From: Muscardinus avellanarius
Taxonomy: Eukaryota > Chordata > Mammalia > Rodentia > Gliridae
DNA length: 64,000 nt
Assembly: GCA_963383645.1 (NCBI GenBank)
Contig: OY726571.1
Span: forward strand, 19,123,599-19,187,598
Direction of reading: 5' to 3'
Shown: piece after piece, positions 44,233 through 55,642 of the stretch
Position numbering within the stretch: position 1 is the stretch's first letter
Layout of the letters: every line of letters starts with the position of its first letter
Translations under genes and position numbers: made by a program
The notes under the pieces: generated by a model
What the model was told of the DNA's origin: nothing
Seen by the model: the letters and a program-made list of their open reading frames with translations, nothing else
Databases searched by the model: none

Positions 44233-44685
44233 AAAAGTGTATAATTTAGCTGGGCGTGGTGGCACATGCCTGCATTTCCAGCACATGGGAGGCGGAGACA
44301 GAAGGATCATAGGTTCGAGACCAGCCTCAGCGAGACCCTGTTTCAAGATAAAATGGGGCAGCCAGGCGTGGTGGCGCACGCTTGTAATCCCAGCATTCGG
44401 GAGGCTGAGACTGGAGGATCATGGTTCGCGGACAGCCTCAGCTATTTAGTGAGGCCCTCCGCAACTCAGTGAGCCCCTGTTTCAAAATAAAGAATAAAAA
44501 ATAGGACAGGGGTGTAGCTCAAAGGTCGAATGCCCCTGGGTTCCATCCCCAGACCCACAAAAACAAAAAACAAAACAAAAAACAAACAAACCAAAATAAA
44601 ATGAGGCTGGGAATGTAGCTCAGAGTAGAATGCCCTTGGGTTCAATCCCCCAGTACCACATGCATACACAAAATGTATAGTTTAA
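44233..44685 (+). mobile_element. B1-dID SINE, split by a later SINE
   Basis: The outer element is 44249-44359 plus 44600-44658. The flanks aaaagtgtataattta and aaaatgtatagttta are an imperfect TSD. Confidence 0.9.
44360..44599 (+). mobile_element. B1-dID SINE nested in another
   Basis: It runs from agccaggcgtggtggcgcac to ttccatccccagacccac plus an (AAAC)n tail; agataaaatggggc and aaataaaatgaggc flank it. Confidence 0.9.
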
Positions 44686-45059
44686 ATTATGTTGAAATAT
44701 ATAGATCAAAATCAACACACATATGTTCAGCTAGTGACATATTATATTGTATTTTGAGAAATATTGGAGAATGAATTAAAATCATTATGATATCATTATG
44801 ATATCCCCAATCCTTACATGAGACCAATCTTTTCTGTTGTTTGTTTAGTTTTCTTTAGGTTCTGGTTTTCTTTAGGTTCTAGACCTCACCAGAGGTAAAC
44901 ATGGAATGCAAAAGAAAGAATTAGGACCTGGCTTTGGTTGTCCAGTTCTAGGCATGCATTAATTTGCATTTTGAAACTTAGGTATTGGACTCCATGAGCG
45001 ATGGTACCAACTACACTCTCCCACCCACTCAGCCACCTCCCATACTTCCTGCCAATTCG
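44686..45059. other. Intron sequence, nothing recognised
   Basis: Short tandem copies of tttctttaggttct (near 44850-44880) and attatgatatc (near 44783-44805). Confidence 0.4.
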
Positions 45060-45288
45060 ATCCTAACTTTATTGTTACTGTTTTTAGTAGTGGGGATGGA
45101 ACCCAGGGGCATTAATACCTCCAAGATACACATCCAGCCCTTCTCATTTTGAAACAGGGTCTTGCTAAGTTGCTGAGGGCCTCACTAAATTGTGGAGGCT
45201 GATCTTAAACCTGTGATTCTCCTATCTCAGCCTTCCAGGTACTGGGATTACAGGTGTGTGCTACCATGCTTGGCCAGTCCTAACTTTA
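45060..45288 (-). mobile_element. B1-dID SINE with TSD
   Basis: The body is 45089-45275; tcctaacttta occurs at 45060-45070 and again from 45278. Confidence 0.9.
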
Positions 45289-45900
45289 AATGAGATTAAA
45301 TCATTGCCTTAAGGTAAGGTATGAAAAACTTTTCTGGATTCCTTAATAAAGCCAAGGGAGAAGGAAACAGAGAAGGTTTAACTAGGCATTCCCTGTTCCC
45401 CGTGAGCTCTCTCCCGAGGAGGGTCCTAGGGGATGGGGGCGCTGACCCTTCCCCTTCATAGGGTGATTCAAAATACCATTTTAAATTTTCAGTAGTGTAG
45501 CTCATGGCCAGGTGAAGCACTTACACAAAAGGGTGCCGGAGGCTTTGGAGTAACAGAACAGAAACCAGCAAAGAGAAAAAAAGTAGATAAGTTAGGCTGT
45601 CCACTCACCTGGGTTAATCTCCAGAGCCACGGCCTCTGCCATGGTCTCCCCAGGCTTTGCCATGCCATCTCCTCTGTCTTCTCTAGGGGACGAGTCCTCT
45701 CCTTCATTGTACCCTGTTCTTACCCACTAGGTTTCTGTGTAGGGGTTACGTCTTCCTCGTTCTTCAGGCCTGAGTTAGGTTTAATCTCTCGATGGTCCAG
45801 TAGTCCCAGGTACGTCTGCTCTTCACTTTGTCTTGCAGTTGTGTATCCTAATGGCCCTTAAACTTAGTGGTGGTGGGGACCTTGGCTGTCTCTTTCAGCA
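45289..45900. other. Intron sequence, nothing recognised
   Basis: Overlapping minus frames at 45296-45707 show no family. Confidence 0.4.
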
Positions 45901-45985
45901 CTATGAGTTCAGCACCTTGGATAGTTCCCAGCACATAGTGGGCATTCAATAAACATTTTTTGATGTACGCATGAATCAATGGGTG
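45900..45985 (+). repeat. L2/MIR 3' end remnant
   Basis: cccagcacatagtgggcatt and caataaacattttttga follow the shared L2/MIR 3' pattern. Confidence 0.75.
45908..45928 (+). promoter_or_regulatory. RE1/NRSF-like motif inside the L2/MIR remnant
   Basis: ttcagcacc, two bases, then ggatagttcc align without gaps to the 21-base RE1 consensus. By my count 16 of 21 positions agree, including the whole left half-site. Confidence 0.5.
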
Positions 45986-46314
45986 AATGCATTCCAGGGG
46001 GGGAAAAAAGGACTCAGAACTCTGACACTTGGCTTCCCTTGTTCATAGTGGATGTTTCCTTCATGGTCACCTTGCAGGACTGGAATTAGATTTTATGTAG
46101 AAAACCGGGAAGTTCCCTCACAAAAAGTACAAATCAACTGCTAGGCCTAGGAAGCAGAGGATGGGGGGGGAGGGAGGGAAAGGGAGGACCATTTTTTTCA
46201 GTTTCGAAAATAATGTGGAATTGATTTTGATTAGAGGGTGGAGGGAATGAAAGAGAGAGGCGGAGGATCGACAGACAGCAGGTGTGGTGTTTTTGGCCAT
46301 CTTAATTAGCAACG
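45986..46314. other. Intron sequence, nothing recognised
   Basis: Purine-rich at 46160-46190, otherwise unremarkable. Confidence 0.4.
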
Positions 46315-46500
46315 TGCTGGGCCTGGTGGCATGTGCCAACAATCCCAGTACATGGGAGACTGCAAGTTTGAGGCTAGCCTGAGCAGTGTATCAAGGCCCT
46401 CAGCAACTTAGCAAGGCCCTGTCTCTAAAATAGAGAATAAAGTAGGGTTGAGGGTGTAGCTCAGGCGTAGCTCAGAGGCTGGGTTCAATACCTATTATCC
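46315..46500 (+). mobile_element. B1-dID SINE, diverged
   Basis: It runs from tgctgggcctggtggcatgt to gggttcaatacctattatcc; tagctcaggcgtagctcaga is a small duplication in the tail. Confidence 0.83.
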
Positions 46501-46661
46501 CTTCCAATAAAAGAAAAATGTTCAGTTTTGCTTTGTTTGAGCTTTGTGTATTTGTGAAAAAAGGAGATATTTCTAGAAGTCAATGATAGCTATAGAAAAT
46601 TATTTGAACTAAGTTACATATGATTCGTTGATATCATTATTATTACTACTATCATTATTTG

Positions 46662-46851
46662 CAGTACTGGGGATTGAACTCAGGGCCATTTTACCTCTGA
46701 GCTACACCTTCATCCCTATTTTAATTTGAAACAGGGTCTCACTAAGTTTTGGAGGGCCTCACTAAGTTGATGAGACTGGCCACAAACCTATAATCCTCTG
46801 TCTCAGACTCCCAAGTACCGGGATTACAATTGTGTACTTCCTTGCCTGGCT
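46662..46851 (-). mobile_element. B1-dID SINE
   Basis: It runs from gcagtactggggattgaact to cttccttgcctggctt. Confidence 0.86.
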
Positions 46852-46857
46852 TCTGCC

Positions 46858-47416
46858 TTTTTTTATTTTTATTTTTTATTTTTTAAACATACTTTTTATT
46901 GAACATAAATAGTATACATTTAAACTATACTTGGTGCCCTCTCCCGCCTGCCCCCATTTTCCCTTCCCCTCCTCCCACCAATGGTTGTCCAGGGTAACCA
47001 TGCCACATTAATAATTTTACACATATTCGGATGTAGACCCTCATTAATCAAGTTCAGCCTTCCTCCTCCCCTATCTTTCCATTCAAACTTTGCTGGTATT
47101 TCCCCTCCATTATCTGGAGTCCCACTGGTATCCTCTGTGTTTCCTAGTTTGGGCATATTAGAGGAAACATATGTACCTTCTCCTTCTGTGCTTGGCTGAT
47201 CTCACTTAACATAATGTTCTCCAGGGCTTTCCATCTTCTTGCAAATGATATAACTTTGTTCTTCTTTATGGCTGAGTAGAATTCCATTGTGTGTATTTTC
47301 CATAATTTTGCAAACAATTCATCTGTTGATGGAGACCTGGGTTGGTTCCATATTTTGGCCATTACAAATTGTGCCGCTATGAACATAGGTATGCATATGT
47401 TGCTGTAGTTCTCTGA
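46858..47416 (-). mobile_element. LINE-1 3' end, strongly 5'-truncated
   Basis: The + strand begins with a (TTTTTA)-rich tail, then cttggtgccctctcccg, and continues parallel to 6870-7380. It ends abruptly at gctgtagttctctga. Only 3' UTR and about 40 codons of ORF2 remain, so this is a second copy of the L1 subfamily at 6862-8273. Confidence 0.92.
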
Positions 47417-47494
47417 ACATGGCCAACACCTGATATATAATTTACACTAGGTGAGAGAATTGAGGACCATAAGTCATTTCTTGCTTACTGTTGT
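47417..47494. other. Short intron spacer
   Basis: Spacer between the truncated L1 and the next SINE; nothing recognised. Confidence 0.4.
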
Positions 47495-47704
47495 TATTTT
47501 GGTACTGGAGACTAAACTCAGGGGCATTCTACCTATGAGCTACACCCACAGCCCTCTTTCTATTTTAATTTTTTAAAATTTTGAAACAGTGTCTCACTGA
47601 ATCCCTGAGGTTCTTGCTACATTGTTGAGGCTGGCCTCAAACTTGAAGTTCTCTTGTCTCAGCCTCCCAAGTACTAGGATTACAGCATGTGCCACCACAC
47701 CCAA
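47495..47704 (-). mobile_element. B1-dID SINE
   Basis: It runs from ttttggtactggagactaaa to caccacacccaac. Confidence 0.86.
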
Positions 47705-47948
47705 CTTTGTTTTCTGTGATTATTAACAAAACCTGACTTTTTTGTTGCTGCTGTTCTGTGCAATGGAAATTTCACTGGGTGTAAATCATGACAGATCACG
47801 GACCCACTTCATGTGCCTCTTAAATATTCCATTAGAATCGAATTCTGCAGGAACTGAGCATTCCTTGTCCTCTAAACCTTCATCCCATGACAGATAATAA
47901 TGATGCAGGTGGTGGTTTAGAATCACAGGCCCGGGAGTTTAATAACTT

Positions 47949-48150
47949 TTTTTTTTTTTTTTTTTTGGGTGGTACTGGGGATGGAACCCAGGGGCCTTCT
48001 ACCTCGGGGCTACACTCCCAGACCTATTTTATATTTTATTTGGAAACAGGGTCTCTTAAGCCAGCTGAGGCTGGCTTTGAACCCTCGAGATCCTCCTGTC
48101 TCAGCTTCCCGAGCGCGGGGATTACAAGCGTGTGCCACCACGCCCGGCTT
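47949..48150 (-). mobile_element. B1-dID SINE, young-type subfamily
   Basis: T tail, then ggtactggggatggaaccca, ending ccaccacgcccggct. The aagccagctgaggctggctt hairpin and low divergence mark a young copy. Confidence 0.92.
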
Positions 48151-49155
48151 TAACTGTTTTGTTTAAAAACACAAACATCAGCCAGCAGTGATGCAAAAGG
48201 TCCGTTTGTGTGAATAAGAACTCAGCCTCCTGATTGACATTCAAGCCCCTTGGTGGGAAGAGCCCAGAGCCAATCAGATGGAAGCAGTTACCCAGGATCA
48301 CAGAAGGCCAGGAGGTGGTGAGGATAATGCCAGACAGCAGACAGAGAGAAGCGCAAACAAGCCCAGAAAAGTCCTCGTTGGCCTTAAAAGAGGCAGATGG
48401 CGACAGGAAGCGTTCAGCGAGGGGCGACTGTGCTGAAACTCCAAAGACTTTTATGATGAAATTATCCATCTGTAGTTTAGTCTTTGGGGAAAAATTAAAC
48501 CTCTTTGCCAGTATTACAAGGAAGGTTGATAGAACCATAGCAGAATATTAAGTACGTACGTATTTGTGTCAGGAGAAGAGAAATGTGAGATGCATTATCC
48601 CATCAGAATGAAAGTCTTGTTTGCTTAGAGATTGTGACCAAAATTATAAAAGAAAGTGTTTTGTTTTGCATAAAACCAGTTGGATTGGTAGAAAACCTGT
48701 TTCTTTCACATTTTTGATGTAAGAAAATATTCTCCTGAGAATGTTAATGGGTGGTTAAGGTAGCAATGGTACTTTTCTAGTTGAAAGAATAAAACGTTCT
48801 CTGTCTTTCTGTCTCCGTCTCTTTCTCCCTTGGAAGACGTTTTGAAATAGTGTATAGGAATGAGAAATAACAACACTGAGATTTAAGGTAAAAGGTTTTA
48901 ATTTGAAAGTTGAGGAAAAATTACAGCGGAGAAAACTGTCATTTGTAATGGTATGGTGATAATTTGAAAAAAATCATTTAAAATGGTTTCAGATAGATGT
49001 CCCTGAATGTTTAGAATTGGTAACAATTTTTAAATGAAAGATCTAGTGTTTGTGCTGACATTTCAGTTCAGAGTTACTTATTCAATTTGCATATTGTAGT
49101 TGAAGAATCAAATAAGTTGTTTTTTAATTCTGTTTTTTATTTTATTTTATTTTTT
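48151..49155. other. Repeat-free intron stretch (1 kb)
   Basis: A 105-codon + frame (48234-48551) and a 138-codon minus frame (48122-48538) overlap here. Neither resembles a known protein, and the minus one starts in the SINE. Confidence 0.45.
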
Positions 49156-49354
49156 GTGGTACTGGGGATTGAACCCAGGGGCATTCTACCTTTGACCTAC
49201 ACACCAGCCCTCTTTTTTTATTCCTTATTGTGACCCAGGGTTTCACTAAACTGTGAAAGGCCTCACTAAATAGCTGAGACTGGCTGTGAACTTTTGATTC
49301 TGTCTTACCCTCCCAATCACTGAGATCATAAGTGTGCTCTATTGCGCCCAGCTA
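49156..49354 (-). mobile_element. B1-dID SINE
   Basis: It runs from tgtggtactggggattgaac to ctctattgcgcccagct. Confidence 0.87.
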
Positions 49355-50131
49355 AATTTGTCTTTTTAACCTTTTAGTTTGCTAAAGCCTTTCTACTCTG
49401 TACTTGAACATAGGTCTTTGATTTCATGCATCAAAAATATTAGGTACTTCATTCTTATTTAGAAGAACTAATAATTTCATATACTAGGTTCTCATCTATT
49501 TTTGTTGCTTTCTGTTTGATTTTTAACTACACTTAAGTGTAAGCTTTGTATTTTTATACTTAAATTTACAATGTAAAATGCTGTGAGACAGATTGGGTGT
49601 CAATGTTTCTGTCTTTTATCTCGAGAGTAGAAGACACAAGAATGAAAAATGTTATAAAAATTTGTGTTGCTTAGGCATGGTTTTCCAGTTAGAGAAACAA
49701 ACTTATGTATCAGAATATTTTTGTATGAACTACAATTATAAAATCTAGGCATTTTTATATCAGTTACTTTATTTAATCCTCAAAATCACCTCTAAAATAG
49801 TTATTATCATCTTTATTTTATAATTAGAGAAATAAAGAAAAATATAAACCAAATTAGTTTCTAAGGTTACACACCCAATAAGGAGTGGAGTCTGGACTTG
49901 AACCCAATTCTCTGTGTCTCCTAACTCTTCCTCTTTGGCAGTCCTTCCCAATAGCCCTACAGGTTTTGCACAGCCTATGACTTAATCCCATTATCCATTA
50001 GGCTACTTGTTCTTTGCACCTGTTGAGGGTTGGTGCTCAGGCAAATGAAAATTGAAAAAGTTACAGGGGAGACAACAATTTGAAGCTCTAGTTGGGAACT
50101 ACTTTGTCCAAAGTTTCAAAAACCGGCCAGT
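49355..50131. other. Intron stretch with a MIR remnant
   Basis: 49745-49905 follows a reversed MIR (ttatttaatcctcaaaatc, cacacccaataaggagtgg, ggacttgaacccaattct). The rest is unremarkable. Confidence 0.6.
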
Positions 50132-50290
50132 CAGCTGGGTATAGTGGTGCACTCCTGTCATCCCAGTACTGGTGAGGCTGAGACAGGGGGATCCCAGGTT
50201 TGAGGCCAGCAAGTGGTAACTTAGTGAGATCCTATTTAAAAAAAAATAGGGCTGGCAGTGTAGCTCAGTGGTAGACCCGTACCAAATACA
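50132..50290 (+). mobile_element. B1-dID SINE, diverged
   Basis: It runs from agctgggtatagtggtgcac to tagctcagtggtagaccc. Confidence 0.84.
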
Positions 50291-50499
50291 CACACATACG
50301 TAAAACAAGCAAACAAAAAGACCCCAAACAACCAACTCACTAACCAACCAATCAACCAGTTTTTATTAGATGGTGATAGGTTGAAAATCTCCCAATTTCT
50401 GAAAATTGGTATCTAATTGAACCCTCATTCACTAAATAATATTTTCCCCAAAGATTTAGAATCTTTTCATTAGTTACTGAAATACAATAGCTTCTTTAA

Positions 50500-50718
50500 A
50501 TTTTTTTTTTTTTTTTTGTGGTGCTGGGGATTGAACCAGGGGCATTCTATCTCTTGAGTTTCACCCCTAGCCGGAATTTTTATTCTGTATTTTGAAACAG
50601 AGTCTCACTAAGTTGCAGAGGGCCTCACTAAATAGCTGAGGCTGGCCATGAACCCGGATCCTTCCATCTCAGCCTCCCAAGTACTGGGATTAAAAGTGTG
50701 TGCTACCATGCTTGGCTT
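50500..50718 (-). mobile_element. B1-dID SINE
   Basis: T tail, then tgtggtgctggggattgaac, ending gctaccatgcttggctt. Confidence 0.88.
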
Positions 50719-50729
50719 ACAGTAGTTTA

Positions 50730-50731
<2 letters not shown>

Positions 50732-50784
<53 letters not shown>
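50732..50784. repeat. (CA)n microsatellite
   Basis: About 26 CA units, 14 bases past the head end of a SINE. Confidence 0.96.
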
Positions 50785-50785
<1 letters not shown>

Positions 50786-51320
50786 TTGTTTCTACTTCTA
50801 GTATTATATACTTTTTTCACTTCCTTAGTATTATGTGTATGGGTATCTCTTAATATCTCAAAGGACTAGTTCCTAATATCTCAAAGGACTAATTCATCCT
50901 CATTCTTAGATTTTCTTTCATTTTTAAAATTTCAACCAATTTATCTCCTAGAACGCCTTCAGAAGTATTGTATCATGTAAATTTTCTCTTTTATTGATTA
51001 AAATGCATCAAAATATGAATTTTAGAAAAATGAAAATATGTATACTTTTGTTTTTTAGAAAATTATAGCAGCTTTGCTAACATCGGTACTATACTTCTCA
51101 TTATAGTTGTTTCCAAACAAACATTTTTAACTTGTTAAAAAATTGATTTTTTTAATGTATTTTATTTTTATCCACTTTGCTAAACTCTGAATTCTAATGC
51201 TGCCTAATTGATTCTCTCTGATTTTTCTAAGTATACGGTAATTTGCAAACAATGTTTGCATTTATTTACCAAAGTTTGTATATCTTACATAACTGAATAT
51301 TTCAGATTTTTTTTCTTTGT
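50785..51320. other. Intron sequence, nothing recognised
   Basis: AT-rich. taatatctcaaaggacta is duplicated near 50851-50891. Confidence 0.4.
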
Positions 51321-51387
51321 AGTACTGGGGATTGGACTTAGGAACATAATATTGAGCTATACCTCCAACCTTTAAAAAATTATTTTA

Positions 51388-51729
51388 AGCCGGGAGTGGT
51401 GGTGCACGCTTGTAATCCCAGCATTTGGGAGGCAGAGGATTGCGGTTTGGGGGCAGCCTCAGCTATTTAGCGAGGCCCCTTGCAAATCAGGAGACCCTAT
51501 TTAAAAAATATAAAAACTAACACCGGGCGTGGTGGCACACGCTTGTAATCCCTGCGCTTGGGAGGCTGAGACAGGAAGATCGCATAGGTTTGAAGCCAGC
51601 CTCAGCTACTTAGTGAGGCTCTCAGCAACTTAGTGAGACCCTGTTTCCGAATAAAATATAAAATAGGTCTGGGAGCCGGAGGTAGAAAGCCTCTGGGTTC
51701 CACCTCCAGTACCACACACACACACACAC

Positions 51730-51767
<38 letters not shown>

Positions 51768-51834
51768 CTAAAAAATAGGACTGGGGGTGTAGCTTTGAGG
51801 TAGAATGACCCTAGGCTCCATCCCCAGTACTGCA
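51388..51834 (+). mobile_element. Middle B1-dID SINE of a triple nest
   Basis: The head is 51388-51518 (gccgggagtggtggtgcacg) and the tail 51773-51834 (aggactgggggtgtagcttt to ccatccccagtactgc). Confidence 0.84.
51520..51772 (+). mobile_element. Inner B1-dID SINE of a triple nest
   Basis: It runs from ccgggcgtggtggcacacgc to cacctccagtaccac, then a (CA)n and (TA)n tail at 51716-51766. Confidence 0.88.
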
Positions 51835-51835
51835 T

Positions 51836-51847
51836 ATATATGTATGT

Positions 51848-51888
<41 letters not shown>
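51836..51888. repeat. (TA)n microsatellite
   Basis: AT-alternating run with a few interruptions at the junction of the middle and outer SINEs. Confidence 0.93.
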
Positions 51889-51893
<5 letters not shown>

Positions 51894-52008
51894 GAAACAG
51901 GGTCTCACTAAATTGCTGAAGGTCCCTCCAAGTTGTGAGGCTGGCTTCAAACCTGGGATCCTCTTGTCTCAATCTCCCATGAAGGCATGGGGGCCACCAT
52001 GCCCGGCT

Positions 52009-52398
52009 CTGGTGCATTATTAGGTAAAAACGCCACTAGGTAACTCTTTCCCTGATGTTAGTAAAATGGCTCTTCTGTCATATATGATTGTCCATGTGTG
52101 TATTGAAACATGTAACTAACTTTTCTTTAGAATTTACAGATTAGATGCTTTAGGCATTTGGATTCATAGCTAGTTATTATTAAATGTCATTTTGATTTGA
52201 GATACATTTAATTTAAAGAATACTAAGAATCAACTCTGAGGCAGATTATTCTTTTATTTTCTGATATTTCATTTAGATTTTCATATCTATATTCCTAAAG
52301 GAAACTGGCCTGCACACTTGTATTTTTTACAATTTTTATTGGATTTGGAGTTAGAATTTTATTTTCAGAAAATGTCTTTGAAATCTATGTACTGATTA
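52009..52398. other. Intron sequence, nothing recognised
   Basis: AT-rich unique-looking sequence. Confidence 0.4.
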
Positions 52399-52686
52399 GT
52401 GCTATGGTTTGGATAAATGTCCCCCAAGGTCCATGAGTTAAAGGGTAGTTCCAGGGTGATGATATAGTGAGGTGGGGCCCAGAGGGGGGTCCTTAGGTCA
52501 CTACGGGTTTGCTCTTAGAAGGGATTGTGAGACTCCAGTCTCTTCTTCACCCTCATTGTTTCCTGGCTCGTGAGGTGAGAGATTTGCCATGATGTGGTGC
52601 CCTTGTCAGATGCCCAAGGCAATGGAGCCACTCTGTCTTGGACTGGAACTTCTAGAACCATGAATCAAATTAACCAACCTACCTAT
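52399..52686 (+). mobile_element. MaLR-like LTR
   Basis: gctatggtttggataaatgt, gaagggattgtgagac and gcaatggagccac follow the same LTR family as 9374-10002 and 53966-54335. Its end is replaced by a pyrimidine array. Confidence 0.6.
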
Positions 52687-52830
52687 CTTCCTTCCTTCCT
52701 TCCTTCCTTCCTTCCTTCCTTCCTTCCTTCCTTCCTTCCTTCCTTCTTTCCTTCCTTCCTCCCTCTCTCCCTCCTTCTACCTCTGTTTCTCTTCCCTTCC
52801 CTTCCTCTCTCTTTCTCTCCCCCCCCCCCG
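52687..52830. repeat. (TTCC)n and mixed pyrimidine array
   Basis: About 145 bases of C/T ending in a C10 run. Unlike most others here it does not abut a SINE tail. Confidence 0.96.
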
Positions 52831-52864
52831 CAATTTTTATACCTTTTAAATACTTTTTTAGGAG

Positions 52865-53045
52865 CTTAGAATTTAATAAGTTTTTTTGGTGGTACTGGGG
52901 TTCCTAGAAGCCCTTCTACCTCCGGGCTACACTCCCAGGCCTATTTTATATTTTTATTTGGAAACAGAGTCTCTTAAGCCAGGGAGGCTGGCTTCCAAGC
53001 ATGGGGATTACAAGCGTGCGCCACCACGCCCGGCTAGAATTTAAT
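52865..53045 (-). mobile_element. B1-dID SINE, young-type subfamily, with TSD
   Basis: The body is 52879-53034; agaatttaata occurs on both sides (from 52868 and from 53036). A piece of the head (gatcctcctgtctc) is deleted. Confidence 0.9.
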
Positions 53046-53172
53046 ACAATTTTAATCTGAAAAGGATACCCTCCTTTTTTATACGTTAATTACCTCAAGT
53101 ATTTGATTATAGTGACAAAGAGCTATTATACTATAATGGGAGATGGCCCCATATACGTCTCTATATACATAT

Positions 53173-53416
53173 AGAAAAATTATACTTCTTTTATTTTTTT
53201 GGTGGAACTGGGGCTGGAACCCAGGTGCATTCTACCTCCGAGCTACACCCCCAGCTGTATTTTTTTATTCTTTATTTTGAAACAGGGTCTCACTGAGTTA
53301 CAAAGGGCCCCACTAAGTAGCTGAGGCTGGCCGCGAACCATCTTCCACCTGTCTCAGCCTCCCAAGTACTGGGATTAGAAGCATGTACCACCATGCCCAG
53401 CTGAAAAATTATACTA
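53173..53416 (-). mobile_element. B1-dID SINE with TSD
   Basis: The body is 53200-53402; gaaaaattatact occurs before it and directly after it from 53403. Confidence 0.92.
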
Positions 53417-53965
53417 CTTAACACTCTGCCTGATGATTAGTTACTTCTTTACTGTCTAAGTCTAAATGAATTAAGGTCAGTCTCTAAGGCAGAAATCTAT
53501 AAGTATGTAGTTTTATTTGTAAAGTTATTTGACAGTAGCCTTTTTTCTAATATCTGGAAATGACACCTCAAAGTATGGGGCTTGACATGCTGAGGATTTG
53601 ACATGCTAAAGCAGCATCCTGAAGGCTTCCCTGACCTATCCCTTAATTCCTCCATCCTGTCCCTAGACCCCCCCCCCCCTTCTCCTGAAATGCAAGAGAG
53701 CTGTCTCTGAAGCTTCCTTACCTGCTAAAGGAGTTCTTGCAGATGAACACAGTTCTCTTGGACCTCCTCTTTGACATCTCATTAAACAGGGAAGATTAGT
53801 GCACAGGAAAAGGAGAGCGAAAGTCTAACACTCCACCCAGGGAGACTTGATCACAGGCAGTCATCTAGTCTTCTAAGAACTGTTACCTGGGATGATTCAT
53901 TTGCTTAGTAAGAGAACTTTTGTTAGCTAGGAATCTCCTCCCCTCTCACGGCCTGTACCTACCTG
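53417..53965. other. Intron sequence, nothing recognised
   Basis: A C10 run near 53670; no repeat or coding match. Confidence 0.4.
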
Positions 53966-54335
53966 CATGGTTTTGATCTGGAATATCTCCCAGAGGCTCA
54001 TGTGTACAAAGGGGGGCTTTTAGGCAATGGTTGGCTTTGGCCTCATGATGGATTGATCCATGTGATAGATAAATCCATTGTCAATGGATTAATCCATTAG
54101 TAATTGAGTGAACTACTGGAGGTGGGACTTAGTTGGAGAAAGTAGGTCACAGTGGACCTGCCATGCTTCTTGGCTGCCACACTCTTCCACCATGACAGTC
54201 GGCTTCATGTCAGGTCCAAAGCAGTGGAGCTAGCCAACCATGGACTGATCCTCTGAAACTATGAGCCAAAATAAAACCTTCCTCCTCTAAGTTGTTCATA
54301 CCAGGCGTTTCAGTGATGAAATGCTGACACGCTAC
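53966..54335 (+). mobile_element. MaLR-like LTR
   Basis: cccagaggctcatgtgtac, gcagtggagctagccaacca, tatgagccaaaataaaacct and gatgaaatgctgacac follow rodent MT/ORR1-type LTR order, including a polyadenylation-like aataaa. An atccattg(a/t) motif is repeated near 54055-54100. Confidence 0.65.
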
Positions 54336-55642
54336 TTCTGGAGGCCCCAGTCCCCTATCCTTTCCAGAAACCACAAGCCTGTATTTTTTTTCTCTGGCTC
54401 ACAATACTATTTAAGCATCGATCATCTGGCACTTCTTTGAATTTCACACTTTGTGTGACCCCTGTGTCCTTGCGCAGTAAGATATTTGTATGCCTTTGGT
54501 TTTCTTGTGAACGTGTCTATTGTCAATTTGTTTTATAGGTTCAATTATAGAGCCTCCGAGTATGGAAAGAGAAGGTCCTTTTGCCCCTCCTTTCCATAGC
54601 AGGGTTTGGAGACTTTTCATTGCTGTGTTCTTCTATAGGTGGGGGTTTCTCCAAAGTATAAAACCACAAATGTGTTGAAACATGTGCTTTTGGTACTTAC
54701 AGACCTGGCCATGGCTTTTGTTCTGTGGGCGGAGATGGGGCCGCATCTTAGTTGGTGTCATTTGTATGGCTGGTCAGTCTCTCTTCTATCTCCTGGATTT
54801 GGCATTTGTAACTTTCAGACCCAGTGTCTTTCTGACAGATATGGGTCTCATTCCCAGACTGGTGAATGCCTCACTCTTTTTTGAGTTTGCCCAATTAATC
54901 CCTCACATTAACTAACAAACGCCATATCCTTCCTGCTCTTACAGTAGAAACTGGGACTTTTCTTGGGCATACTTTCTTGGGTATATCTTTTTATCCATGA
55001 GAGTACAATTTGAGTTATATTTATAGCTAAATATCTTGTGCTCACCTTGATATCTGTCCTAAAATTCTACCAAATATATCCTGACATAGGACAAAAACTA
55101 TAAACAGGAAAGCACATATGGATAGTTAGTGCTTTCTTAAATACTGTTCTTTAAATTTTAATCATGTACAAGCATAGCATAGCTTTCTGTCTCCATTTAT
55201 TATATCCCTTTTATTGCTTTGATCTGGTTATTTCTGTTTTTCTTTAATTAGTTTGCAAGAGGTTTGTCTAGTTCAGCATTTTGCAAGCAGTTCCCTGAAT
55301 ACTAAAAGGACAAGTAAGCTTGGGAAATCTTAACTAAATACCCTTTTTTAGGAGAAAAGGACATATTACCATAAGAAAAGATCTGAGAAGTTTTAAAGTA
55401 AAAGGGGAAACTTTTGAAGTCTACTTAATGATTAAAAGAACTTAAAAATAAAGAACTTAATTGTGTAGAGGAAGACTTTTTCTTGGCACCAACTAGTGTC
55501 CTTGGGGAGGGATTTTGATTGTTTCCCTTAACTTCCATTTGAGAAGTGTTAGTCTATTTTATCATCATTATTTTTATTTTAAATAAGGAACTTTGAAGTT
55601 TGTTTATCCAAGGCATTGTTTTTCTTTCTTCTGATTTATTAT
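54336..55642. other. Repeat-free intron stretch (1.3 kb)
   Basis: Overlapping frames at 54639-54915 are short and show no family. No repeat is recognised. Confidence 0.45.

Larger units (their letters stand above)
51321..52008 (-). mobile_element. Outer B1-dID SINE of a triple nest
   Basis: The ID tail part is 51321-51387 and the B1 head part is 51887-52008, separated by two + strand SINEs and AT arrays. Joined, they give one normal reversed SINE in order. Confidence 0.82.

Noticed and set aside
48122..48551. Overlapping 105- and 138-codon frames on opposite strands
   Set aside because: No family resemblance and no splice or promoter context. The minus frame starts inside a SINE.
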